64,000 nt of DNA from Mesostigma viride (taxonomy: Eukaryota > Streptophyta > Mesostigmatophyceae > Mesostigmatales > Mesostigmataceae), in the NCBI GenBank assembly GCA_009746045.1, contig RPFO01000877.1:25499-89498 (forward strand), in the 5' to 3' direction. Both the position numbers and the translations under genes were made by a program. Shown here piece by piece: positions 44,324 through 54,546 of this stretch. The notes below the pieces were generated by a model, which did not search any database, was not told the DNA's origin, and saw nothing but the letters and a program-made list of their open reading frames with translations. Position 1 is the first letter of the stretch, and each line of letters opens with the position of its first letter.

Positions 44324-44356
44324 GGTGGCTTGTTTGGAATACAATACCCAGAGAAA

Positions 44357-47300
44357 TTAAAATGCCTGTTTCTCTCGCCACCGTTTGTACTCGTCAAACG
44401 CGTCCTTCAGCTCCTTGATGTCTCCTTTGTCGAAACCGTCCACTAGCGTGGCCGCGCGTACGTTTCGCATGTCCACTTCATCCAGCAGCAGCACGCCGGG
44501 GGGCACACACGCGCGCCTGGACCGATCGGCGCACGGTTCGCGCGTCCGTATGCGCTTGTTGGAGGCCACGATCTGTTGGAGCGCTTCCACCAGGATCAAC
44601 AACGCGTCTCCCCTTTCCTTAGTCATGAAAATGTCGAGCCTGTCTTGCGCACCGGGAAGTCCTTTAGCTGCTTGCTGAAACAGGCTCATCCGCTTGCCAT
44701 ATCCCTTGTCGTTCTTCAGCGATGGGAAGGTACCGTCCTTCCTCACTTTGCTGCCGTCGTACGTCCACCTGATCTCCTCTCGCGGGTAGATGGGGTTGAG
44801 CACTCTGAGCCCGGGTTTGCCGCGTGGGAAGGTCGCGTTCGGCAGGACCTGCCTCCCCGTGTCGGGATCGATAGCCCCGCGCGGATCGTTTGTCATGTGA
44901 ACGTAGGTCCACGGGAATATCACGCCGACGCCGCGGGGGTCGTAGGTCTCTCCGTCCTTGGTGCCAGACGTGGCGGCGCCGTGACCGCCGTCCACGAGCC
45001 GCGGCACCGGTCGCGAGCCCCCCATACCGTCGTTGTATCGGTGACTCAGCAGCTTGTCGTCGTCGCCGATCACCGTGAGGACCGCGTGACGCAGATTGGT
45101 GAGCGGGTACCTCTCCGGGTGCTTGTCGCTGTGATCGCCCAGGATGCGTCCCGTGTACAACCCGATCGTCTTGCCGGCCGGCAAGAACTGGTCCGCGTAC
45201 ACCCCCAGCGCCTTTATGCTCATACCCCGCAGCATCCTGCTCTTGGCCACCAGGAGCCAGTCCACGAACTCCTTCATGCTGTCGAACCTGACCTGCACCT
45301 TGAGCCCGCCAGGTATCTTTATGTATCGCACGTCCACGATTTCCGCGTCGAACGGCGTCCACCGGTAGTTTACGGGGATGTGGTGGTTGGCTTCCATGGC
45401 CGCGAATTCTATCATGGACTGGTCCGCCTCCGCCCTCGTGGTGTTGGGATGGCTCGGCCCCGTGGATCGGTTGGTAAGCGAAAGCCCCGCGCGCTTGCGT
45501 TTCCTTTTCACCGGCGCGTGGGTTTCTGTTAACACCTCGGCGGGTCGTCCAGGGATGGAATCGATGGGATCGCCCGGCCCGTCGTAGTTAATTATTTCGT
45601 CCTCCACGGCCTTTCTAAAGGCGTCGTCTGCCATCTGCGCCGGAGTCAAATACCCCCCGGCCACGTGTACCGGGGACGGGGCTCCTGCTATGGGTGCAGG
45701 GGGGGGCACAGGAGCAGGGGGCGCAGGGGGCACAGGGGGCACAGGAGGCACTGACGGCGGAGGAGGCGCAGGAGGCACTGACGGCGCAGGAGGCGCAGGG
45801 GGCACACGCGCAGGGGGCACAGGAGGCGCAGGGGGCACAGGAGGCACTGACGGCGCAGGGGGCACAGGAGGCACTGACGGCGCAGGGGGCACAGGAGGCA
45901 CTGTCGGCGAAGGAGGGGGTGGCGTGATCGCAGGACCGGTATTTTGGTCTTCCCCGCCCACCCCCCCGCGAATGGATTCCTCCAGCCGATCCACCGCCTT
46001 CTCCAGTGGCGTGGTCCGCGTTTTTTTCAACTCCGCACCTTCGTCGCGCGTCGTGTCGGTCGCGTCTGGGTCGGGAACGGGTGCGCGTTTGGTCCACGAC
46101 TCCGGTATCAGCGTCTCGTAGTGCCCGTCACTGTGAAAAATGTAGACGGGCTCGTTCTCAGACCTCCACGGTCTGTTGTCCTTCTGTGCCTGCTCGACGT
46201 CCTGCTGCGAGCCCCCGTACATGAACATGTGCGTAAACCTGTATTTACCCGGTTGTCCTTTCACCCCCTTCGCGGCGAGGACGTGGATGTACGTTTTCGT
46301 GTGATATGCGACCATGGCCATCATTCTATCCGTCGCCTCTACCTTGTCTTCTAACTCATGTTGCATATCAATCAGTATTTTCTCGTTGACTTCGCCCGCA
46401 TCCTCTAAGCTTGAATAGGAGTTTATGTCTTTGATACCCAGCTTTTCCCTGTTCACCACGTACTCTTTCAGTTTATCCCCTATTTCCTTTTTCAGGTCCG
46501 CAGTTCTACTCTCCAACGTAGCCTGATCCACTGTCTCGCCTTCTTTAAAAGCCTTGCCGACAAAGAACGAGTACCAAAAGCAATTGCCGTCCCCCTTGAC
46601 CCCGCGTTTGAATGCGATATTGTCCGTGTTCGTATTGCGGTCAAGGAACTTGACAGGCGCGTCCAGGGATTCCCTTTCATGGGGAGGGTAAGTCGGTTCA
46701 GGCCAGGAGGTGCCTGTCTGAATGATAGGCAGATCTTTGCCTTTAAATCCCGTAAGCGCGGTCTCGCCTGCCTGTTCACCGCCTTCCGGGGAGTGGGGGG
46801 GAGAGCGCGCAGGTGGGGATGAAGGGGGGTCGAGTTGTCCGCCACATCCGAGGCGACTTTGGCTAACATTTCGAGCGACGCGAGCGACATTTTGAGCGAA
46901 TCCTCTTCGGGCACTTCGGGCACTTCTACCATAGAGGCTTGGGTCAATTGGCTATATAGAGCATCCCTGTAATTCACCGGCACCTCTTCAATGCCCGCTC
47001 GTGCCTCATCTATCAGATCTTCGCGACCGTGTTCATCGCCCAACGAATATTCTCTCACTCTTTGGATAAGTTTATTCGCGTGTTGTACGAGTGCTTCGAT
47101 ACGTGCGGCGACACGAACCGGGCTGTCCGGCACCGGTGATGGGGGTGGGGAGGCAGTGCCGTCGGGGACCGCATCAACTTTGATCGGACGCGGATAAGAG
47201 CTCTCCATACCCGTGCGCTTCTGTTGGACCGGCAAGGAATCCGCGCGGTTGGAGTGCACCCACGCGGGGTCCAGGGGGGTCACGAGCCCCCAATAACGCG

Positions 47301-47544
47301 CCTGTCTCTTCCTAACACACTGCCCAAACGACCCGTATTTCGCACCCGGTCTCCCCTTTATTCCGCAAAAAGCCTCCGCGTCAACGACATCCTGATTCAC
47401 GACCCTGTCACCGAGGCCGTCGGGGTACACGCTCAGCGGTTGTTTGATACCAAACAGACGGATCTGGGATTTGCATTGGGTGGCGCTCCCTCTCACTCTG
47501 TTGTACGGCACGTCACCTGAACCGCAAAAGTACTTGGGAGGCAT
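44357..47544 (-). CDS. OTU cysteine protease - SET methyltransferase fusion, frame broken at a G run
   Basis: About 1,060 aa. The N-terminus has two Cys/Arg/Gly modules (RGSATQCKSQIRLFGI, then GSFGQCVRKRQARYWG) of a type seen in giant-virus proteins. After seven G (46795-46801) the frame shifts; then GVKGDGNCFWYSF gives the OTU catalytic D-x-x-C (about residue 320), and SDGHYETL the catalytic His (about 475), the signature of OTU deubiquitinases. A Pro-rich linker of PPxPP repeats (45670-45930) follows, with KRKRKR. The C-terminal third resembles a SET domain: LGVYADQFLPAGKTIGLYTG, HMTNDPRG in the N-H-S position, and a EEIRWTYDG end. So one chain may both cleave ubiquitin and methylate lysines. 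SET is somewhat less certain than OTU. Confidence 0.65.
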
Positions 47545-47626
47545 GACATTTCACAAGGGGGCACACATAATTTATTACAAATAATAATGCCTTAACAGAT
47601 CGCGGGTGGTCACCGGCTCGTGCATG

Positions 47627-47962
47627 CTAGCGTTTGAGCCGCACCAATCTCGTGATGTCACGTAAGAACACTTCGTTCCTCTTTTCTTCTGGCAAGCGCT
47701 TGGCGCGCTTTACAATGGCATTCACCATAATGTTCCAAAAATGGACGCCCCCACCGTGTCGGTTGAGACTGCTCTCTGCTCTGACTACGATATCCACTAT
47801 TTCACGCACAGAATCGGGGTGCAAGACGGACGGCGCATTCATTAGCACGTTGCGAATGTCACATTTCAGCGCATCCACTATCTCGGATTGCTCCCGTGTC
47901 TCTAACTGATCTCTCGCGTGTTTGTTCTGGAACATGTACAAGCCGGGCAGGATGTCGTCCAT
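47627..47962 (-). CDS. helical protein, 111 aa
   Basis: ATG at 47960-47962. Nearly all alpha-helical: EIVDALKCDIRNVLM, DSVREIVDIVVRAESSL, then VHFWNIMVNAIVKRAKRL and a basic end. It resembles no family I know. The gap of 80 bases to the OTU-SET gene is AT-rich. Confidence 0.5.
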   Translation of the reverse strand: MDDILPGLYMFQNKHARDQLETREQSEIVDALKCDIRNVLMNAPSVLHPDSVREIVDIVVRAESSLNRHGGGVHFWNIMVNAIVKRAKRLPEEKRNEVFLRDITRLVRLKR

Positions 47963-47992
47963 ACCGTACTACTATACCGGCTGACATAAATA

Positions 47993-48964
47993 TCACAGTT
48001 GGGACATGAGGGCGTGTACCGCGCTGACCACCTTGGCGTCCACGTCCGGTTCCACGCGTCCCATCCGGTCACGGACCGGGCAGAAGGGCAGGTTGAGGCG
48101 GTTTACCACCAGGTCGCACACCTCCCATTCGAAGTGGCGCAGGTAATACACGGGCATCGCGTACACCGGGTGCGACTGGTAGAGCCTGCGCAACACGCTG
48201 ATGACGTGGTGGCGAAAGTCCATGTCGCAGGGGAGGGCGGCCATCCGGATCTTGTGCAAGTTGAAGTCCAGCTTCAGGATGTCGGTGTGCATGTCGTGCA
48301 GGACCGCCAATGAGGCGTTGGCATCCGACAGCTCCTTCGTCTTGATCCTCCCCCTCTCCTCCATATCGAGCAGCTCGCCCTCCTTCTCCGCCATGGCCTT
48401 GGAGTGCGCGGCGTGGCTGTCTGCCCTGTACTTCTCAAGTTGGTCCCTTCCGCGCGACACGCTGGCGACGGCGTCGTCGAGACGCTTGCACAGTTCGTGC
48501 AGGGAGGATATCGAATCGTCAAGAGCCTCCGTCTCCGCCCTGCGCTTCTCGCGAGCCGGTCTCTCGTCATCAAGCACGCCCGCGACGGCGGCTAAGAGGT
48601 GCAGGGTGGAGTGTTGAAACAGGTGGGCATGGCCCCATTCGTTATCTTCAAACATAGCTTCCAGCTCTCCCAACTCCTTTGTGAGCTTGTGGGCGAGGCA
48701 TATCTCGACAGCGACCAGGGGGTGGAAATACACCTTCCCGGAGGTGTTTATCCTCGCCGAATGCGTGTAGCCCTTGCTCCTCAGCCTGGCATTCACCTGC
48801 TGCAACACCGAGCCGTACCGAAGAAAAGTGCACATGCTCTTGTTGTTGCCACCAAAATACTTGTTCATCCTGCGAGACTCTATATAGGACTCCCTGGCAT
48901 CCATGTTTTTTGGGGGCATGGTAGGGATGCAGATGGGGTTGGTGGTGCAAATTTCGTTGGCCAT
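47993..48964 (-). CDS. hypothetical protein with coiled coil, 323 aa
   Basis: ATG at 48962-48964 (MANEICTTNPICIPTMPPKN); the Met at 48919 (MPPKNMDARESYIE) is an alternative. Residues about 25-90 form a small mixed domain (MCTFLRYGSVLQQVNARL, INTSGKVYFHPLVAVEICL) that may be a KilA-N-like DNA-binding module. A charged coiled coil (about 130-220) follows, with a C-terminal domain (HPVYAMPVYYLRHFEWEVCD). The domain order of N-terminal DNA-binding domain plus coil is typical of viral KilA-N/BRO proteins, but the match is weak. Confidence 0.5.
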   Translation of the reverse strand: MANEICTTNPICIPTMPPKNMDARESYIESRRMNKYFGGNNKSMCTFLRYGSVLQQVNARLRSKGYTHSARINTSGKVYFHPLVAVEICLAHKLTKELGELEAMFEDNEWGHAHLFQHSTLHLLAAVAGVLDDERPAREKRRAETEALDDSISSLHELCKRLDDAVASVSRGRDQLEKYRADSHAAHSKAMAEKEGELLDMEERGRIKTKELSDANASLAVLHDMHTDILKLDFNLHKIRMAALPCDMDFRHHVISVLRRLYQSHPVYAMPVYYLRHFEWEVCDLVVNRLNLPFCPVRDRMGRVEPDVDAKVVSAVHALMSQL

Positions 48965-49906
48965 GTCTGCACGGGGGTCGAGAGAGACGGAATGATGGTG
49001 GGTAAAAACGGAGGGATGGAGAGGAGTGAGTGACAATTTCCCACGTTGGTCCCTTTCTTTAGACCCGAATTTTGTGTAGAAGTTTCCCACTGTCTGACAC
49101 ATTTTCGGCGATGACGAGGCAGATCTGGCGACCTGGAGATCTTGTGACGAGGCAGATCTGGTGACAAGGCAGATCCCTCCTGCGTCAGAAATCAAACATC
49201 GCAGATCTGAACATATACTCAGATCTCGGACGAATGGGAACGCACGAAAAAATTCAGGGTGCGTAATTTTCCTCGTAACCGACGGTCCGTACAATCTCTG
49301 ACTTTTTTCTGACGTTCAGGCGTTTTTTTTGGACAATCTTGGACAAAATAACCGAAGAATGGGTACGGCTGTGGACTTTTTATGACGACATCTCTTGTGT
49401 GGACCAATCTCGACACGTTTTCCGTCCGCTCAAGCCATTTCACCCGACAAAGAATGCCCACCCTCGGAAATTATTTTTTTCCCAAGCCAACCATCGGAGT
49501 ATGCCAGCATACGTATCCTACCGTGCGATATGCTCACTGTACAGCAGTGATAGTATGCTTATATTATATTAGAGTAATATACAATAAAGACTTATACCAT
49601 AAATTATGAGTATAGCACACTTACACTGGTCATATTATAGTAATTATACGTGTCACCGTACAGTATACAACGAATATTCGTACGACAGATATGGTATACA
49701 GCGTACATCGAGGCCTGGGAAAAAAATAATTTCCGAGGGTGGGCATTCTTTGTCGGGTGAAATGGCTTGAGCGGACGGAAAACGTGTCGAGATTGGTCCA
49801 CACAAGAGATGTCGTCATAAAAAGTCCACAGCCGTACCCATTCTTCGGTTATTTTGTCCAAGATTGTCCAAAAAAAACGCCTGAACGTCAGAAAAAAGTC
49901 AGAGAT

Positions 49907-50521
49907 TGTCAGGAATATGCCCCAATATGCCTGACAAGTCTAGCACTTACTAATCTAGATAAAGTTCGGGTAGTCCGTAGTTAAGTCAGAACAACCTACA
50001 ACGCCAGTATGACTGCGTAGAGCTCATGTTTGGCTACAACTTTGCCACTAGAATCACCTTGATCTGAGCTCTAGGTAGAAAGTTATGAGTCTTTTCATAT
50101 ATATGTGCCTGGTCACTATACGGCACTGTAGTACAATCCATGTCGTGTCATGTGGCGCATGGCCCATATAGGACAGGCGCCAATAATTCAATTCGTGGTA
50201 CCTGGACCGTCAGCTAGGCGTACCTAATTCTGTCTGCCATGGTACAACCATGATTTGCCAGCAGGCAGCATCTAGCACTGGTTAAGTGTTGCCTAGCTGT
50301 CATGTTAAGTTAATTATGTTGTGGTCCTGCCGACCAGCCATATAGGTGGTGGCTGGGCTACACGCCAGACATCTTCTCTGACCACCACTGTTCTAGAAAA
50401 TGGCACCTTTCAGCCATGGTGGTTGACAAAATATTTCCATCATGACAAAGTCGTAAATGAGGTCATCATTATTAATGTAATATCAACAACCTCCCATGGT
50501 CACAGCATGACATTTTTGACA
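49907..50521 (+). repeat. left long terminal repeat (615 bp)
   Basis: Virtually identical to 52004-52618. It includes a possible TATA region (CATATATATG, 50096-50105) and many CCATGG/CAGCATG phrases. The near-identity of the pair implies recent insertion. Confidence 0.8.
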
Positions 50522-52003
50522 TGGCATCGGAATGAGGGGGGTTGTGATCTTTCCAAATCGGGCAAATTTTTGCCTGGGCAGCATTTCGGCAAGAACTTTC
50601 GGAATTCTAATCCGTTGGTGCCACTCAACATGTCCACGGAATCAGCATCAAATTGCGCATCTATTGAACTAAGTCCGGCGTCATTCCGTGGAGTATTGCG
50701 TCGGCTACGAATTTTCTTGCGGCAGGCCCTGTTTGCTCCGAATTTCGACCTTAAACGACCTCTTGCATGAGCTTCACTAAACATTCAGATTTCTACATTG
50801 TCGGCACTTGGGCGCAGCGGTTCACGCTTTATTTTATTACCCTGGGTGACTACCGGTTGCCAGCCGTGACCAGCCTTGCAAAGCCCAAGACCCCTTTGTT
50901 CTTCTGAGAATACAACGAGCTTGATGGCGCCTATATAAAGCGACCACAAATGTTTTAAACGGTGGGCCACCTTCCAGGCGACATGGGGTTTCTTTTTCCT
51001 AGTTCCAGCCAAGCATTATTCAGATTTTTTGCCAGTCGCCATGGTTTGGAAGCACCATCGTACAAGAGCAGCTATGCACGGACCACTACAACGGCATCAA
51101 CTACAATGCTCCATCCCACGTCGGTGCGGGGAAATCTTGCAGCATCCACCTGGTTCTCCTCTCGCACCCTTGGCTTTTCTTCAATGGGAAACAGCTCGTT
51201 TAAATGCCGCTCGCCAGCCGCAGCAGCCGTCATTAGTTAAGTGGCCAGTGACAGCCAACTGCCGCACGCAGCCGTAGTGCAGTACCCAGCACGCGCCATA
51301 CAGCATGATAGGAAATAGTAGCAGCAGTCAGCCACACACCACAGCCTGACTCGCTTGTGGTAGTTGTTGCAACCAGCTGCAGATACCTACCAGCACCCCA
51401 TCAGCATGGCAGCACACAGTCGCAGCAGCCAGCAACACACAGCAGCCTGATCAGCTCTTAGTAGTAGTTGCAGCCAGCTGCACGTACCTGCCAGCCAAAT
51501 CGCCACTTCAGACCAGCATCAATGCCACCAGCCAGCAGTACGCAGCCGTCTAGTCAGCGGTTAGTAGTCACTGCAGCTAGGTGCCTGTAGCTGCTCACAC
51601 CCACTGCGGTCGTCGCCAGCTCCTGATAAATGATTCCAGAGCGACTCCTGCCATTACCAGCTTTTACGTCCACGATTTCTGCTGATTATTACTCCAAGGG
51701 GGGCACCCTTCCAGGGGCATCTACACACGGGGCCGAGCTGGATCCAGTCCTTGTTTTTTTCCCCAGTATTTCTACGTGACCTGGGGCACCCTGTTCTTCA
51801 CCTGGCGCACTCCCAGGGCCACTTGGGGGCCATGTGACCCTTAGCTCCAACTGCTACTCTTGCCTATTTCTCCTTTCAGCATGACCGGGTTAGCCGTGTA
51901 AGGGGGGGAGAGCTTGGGTTTCTTTATACCCGACTACCCTCACTATCCATGTGTTACTTGCCAGGGGGGGTGAGCTTGTATACGGCATTTGGTGCAAGGG
52001 GCA
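50522..52003. other. interior of the LTR element, no coding capacity
   Basis: No frame above about 150 codons, no reverse transcriptase or protease motif. The middle (51240-51600) has CAGCAGCCAGCAACACA-type repeats. G-runs before the right repeat (51901-51975) could serve as polypurine tracts. Confidence 0.6.
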
Positions 52004-52618
52004 TGTCAGGAATATGCCCCAATATGCCTGACAAGTCTAGCACTTACTAATCTAGATAAAGTTCGGGTAGTCCGTAGTTAAGTCAGAACAACCTACAACG
52101 CCAGTATGACTGCGTAGAGCTCATGTTTGGCTACAACTTTGCCACTAGAATCACCTTGATCTGAGCTCTAGGTAGAAAGTTATGAGTCTTTTCATATATA
52201 TGTGCCTGGTCACTATACGGCACTGTAGTACAATCCATGTCGTGTCATGTGGCGCATGGCCCATATAGGACAGGCGCCAATAATTCAATTCGTGGTACCT
52301 GGACCGTCAGCTAGGCGTACCTAATTCTGTCTGCCATGGTACAACCATGATTTGCCAGCAGGCAGCATCTAGCACTGGTTAAGTGTTGCCTAGCTGTCAT
52401 GTTAAGTTAATTATGTTGTGGTCCTGCCGACCAGCCATATAGGTGGTGGCTGGGCTACACGCCAGACATCTTCTCTGACCACCACTGTTCTAGAAAATGG
52501 CACCTTTCAGCCATGGTGGTTGACAAAATATTTCCATCATGACAAAGTCGTAAATGAGGTCATCATTATTAATGTAATATCAACAACCTCCCATGGTCAC
52601 AGCATGACATTTTTGACA
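52004..52618 (+). repeat. right long terminal repeat (615 bp)
   Basis: Direct copy of the left repeat; directly followed by GTACGGACCGTCGG, the continuation of the interrupted foldback arm. Confidence 0.8.
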
Positions 52619-52837
52619 GTACGGACCGTCGGTTACGAGGAAAATTACGCATCCTGAATTTTTTCGTGCGTTCCCATTCGTCCGAGATCTGAGTACATGT
52701 TCAGATCTGACATTTCTGCATTCAGGTCCCGAGCGCAGCGCCAGCCGCCGGACGACTCCAAAAGTTGTAAATTTCGTGAAGGAACACATCAAGAGAGGGA
52801 TTTCCTGGGACTGGCCCTCCATAACCACAGCTGGAAA

Positions 52838-53229
52838 ATAATAATCCAATCTCGAGGCTGGCAAACGCGTATTTCGGACGCTTGTATTATTTCAAAGGTT
52901 TGAGGATTCGTTTTTCCAGCGACTGTCCACAGCTCGAAATAGTAATCCAATCTCGAGGCTGGCAAACGCGTATTTCGGACGCTTGTATTATTTCAAAGGT
53001 TTGAGGATTCGTTTTTCCAGCGACTGTCCACAGCTCGAAATAGTAATCCAATCTCGAGGCTGGCAAACGCGTATTTCGGACGCTTGTATTATTTCAAAGG
53101 TTTGAGGATTCGTTTTTCCAGCGACTGTCCACAGCTCGAAATAGTAATCCAATCTCGAGGCTGGCAAACGCGTATTTCGGACGCTTGTATTATTTCAAAG
53201 GTTTGAGGATTCGTTTTTCCAGCGACTGT
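52838..53229. repeat. 101-bp tandem repeat, four copies
   Basis: CTCGAGGCTGGCAAACGCG recurs at 52851, 52952, 53053 and 53154, spacing 101 bp each time; copies are almost identical. The array ends six bases before the ATG at 53235, so it forms the promoter region of that gene. Each unit contains GGACGCTTGTATTATTTC and TCGTTTTTCCAGCGACTG. Confidence 0.9.
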
Positions 53230-53234
53230 ACGAA

Positions 53235-54363
53235 ATGGGGTCAGTGTATGACCTGCTAGTTGAATATTTCGGTAAAAACCACCACAATCCCCTGAAAAGA
53301 AAGAGGGAGAGGGACCTGGAGCCATTTTGGAAACAAGTAAAGGAGCTTTTGCACACAAGAACCTCTCTGGCAATCAACAAGATTGAAACGGTCTTGGAGG
53401 CAATCAAGTAAGTATTTATTTGTGCCCCTTTTACGTTCATCACCTCTGGAAATCGTCACTCCCTTTATCAATTGTGACTGGTTACCTGACTCCTCCTCCC
53501 CCCCCACATGATTGCGTTTGTTTTCTGTCATATCCCAACAACTGCAGGGCACACCCCACCCCCTGCCCACTGTGGACAGTACGTGCATAAATGTCACCTA
53601 CCACCATCTGCAGGATCGCGGTCTCACTGCCGGAAACCAGGATTTCCACCTGCTGCACATGCAACTGAGGCACGTGATCGAAGTGTACTTCGACAGTGCG
53701 GATGCTGGACACAGGGCTTTTTTGACAGGGCAATTCTCCAACCTTGTGGACAACGTGATGGAGCACGGGTGGAAGATTTCACCTGCCGTCGCGGCCATCT
53801 GTCCGTATGCCGTCGTCAGGACGTTTCTGCTGCTGATGGACAAGTCAAAGGGGCCCAAGCCCGACCACATACCCGCTGTGGGCATCATCTCACCCTTCCC
53901 CAAGAAGAAGCTGGTCCCCGCCCCTGCACCCAAGTGGCAGCGTCCGTGGCAGCTCGATAGCGCGGGGGCACTGTTCCTGTCACCCAAGCTGGTCAAGACG
54001 TACGAGCAGACGATCTCGTGCAGTTGGGGCGGCGGAGACTCGCGCTGGATCATCAACGGGTGGAAGAGTGTACGTGCGGAGTTCCCCTCAGCTGCCGAGA
54101 AGGCCCGTGTTGCAGCGGCTAAAAAGTTACGCCACCGGATGTGGGTGGAAGGCATCGAGTCCCATATTATGTCCGCCCCCTGTCCGTGCCGCGAGTGGCA
54201 CTGGCACGAGGACCACTGCGCGCTTGTGTACAAGCCGTCCCCTTGGTTGTGGATGCCATTTGACACGTGGGAGATGCCTCGCGCGAACGACGACCACAAC
54301 TTTCAGTGGCCATGCTCGTTGGAGTGGTGGCCGTTAGTGCCGTTAGAGGAATGCAGGGAGTGA
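53235..54363 (+). CDS. hypothetical protein with one intron, about 318 aa
   Basis: Exon 1 is 53235-53407 (MGSVYDLLVEYFGKNHHN..., with KRKRERD). A consensus donor GTAAGTATTT follows, and the frame resumes at 53580 after a pyrimidine-rich tract ending GTGGACAG; phases agree (2/1). An acceptor at 53547 (CTGCAG) is stronger-looking but leads to an early stop. Exon 2 holds HLLHMQLRHVIEVYFDSA, a Lys/Pro stretch (FPKKKLVPAPAPKWQ), and a Cys/His/Trp-rich end (CPCREWHWHEDHC...WLWMPFD) that may bind metal. No family recognised. Unlike most viral genes here it is intron-bearing and follows a tandem repeat. Confidence 0.55.
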
Positions 54364-54546
54364 GGTCATGCCCATGATGTCTATATGTTTATGTTAATAA
54401 AACCACGCATCCAATTAACCCAATGTGCATGGAATTACACGAGTCTCTCAAACTTTTTGCACACATGCGGTTCACCAAATGCCAAGTCCTATATCCGTTC
54501 ATCTTTCCGGTGTTTTGTTTATTTTCGCGCACACAGATGTAGACAC

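Larger units (their letters stand above)
49907..52618. mobile_element. nonautonomous LTR-type element, 2,712 bp
   Basis: Two 615-bp direct repeats flank 1,482 bp. Repeats start TGTCAGGAAT and end TTTTTGACA (TG...CA with inverted ends). Right after the left repeat stands TGGCATCGGAATGAG, placed and worded like a primer-binding site for initiator Met-tRNA; just before the right repeat, GGTGCAAGGGGCA is a short polypurine tract. The interior has no gag or pol frame, so it would be mobilised in trans. No target duplication is seen: the foldback arm is simply split, with at most one base lost. Confidence 0.7.
49202..52709. repeat. foldback (long inverted repeat) element, split by an LTR element
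   Basis: Left arm 49202-49487 (286 bp) matches, inverted, 49713-49906 plus 52619-52709 (285 bp together). Between the arms lies 225 bp of AT-rich DNA with smaller palindromes (49488-49712). Each outer end carries CAGATCTGAACATNTACTCAG. The arms each read through MDKITEEWVRLWTF-type frames, but these are mirror images, not genes. The right arm is interrupted at one point by the LTR element 49907-52618. It may be a MITE or foldback transposon. Confidence 0.8.

Noticed and set aside
49219-49861. Mirror-image frames of about 80 aa in the foldback arms
   Set aside because: They are inverted copies of each other in non-coding repeat arms; no codon bias.
50321-52657. Repeated frame (about 80-150 aa) in the two LTRs
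   Set aside because: Lies in the terminal repeats, with no gag or pol similarity; an open frame by chance.
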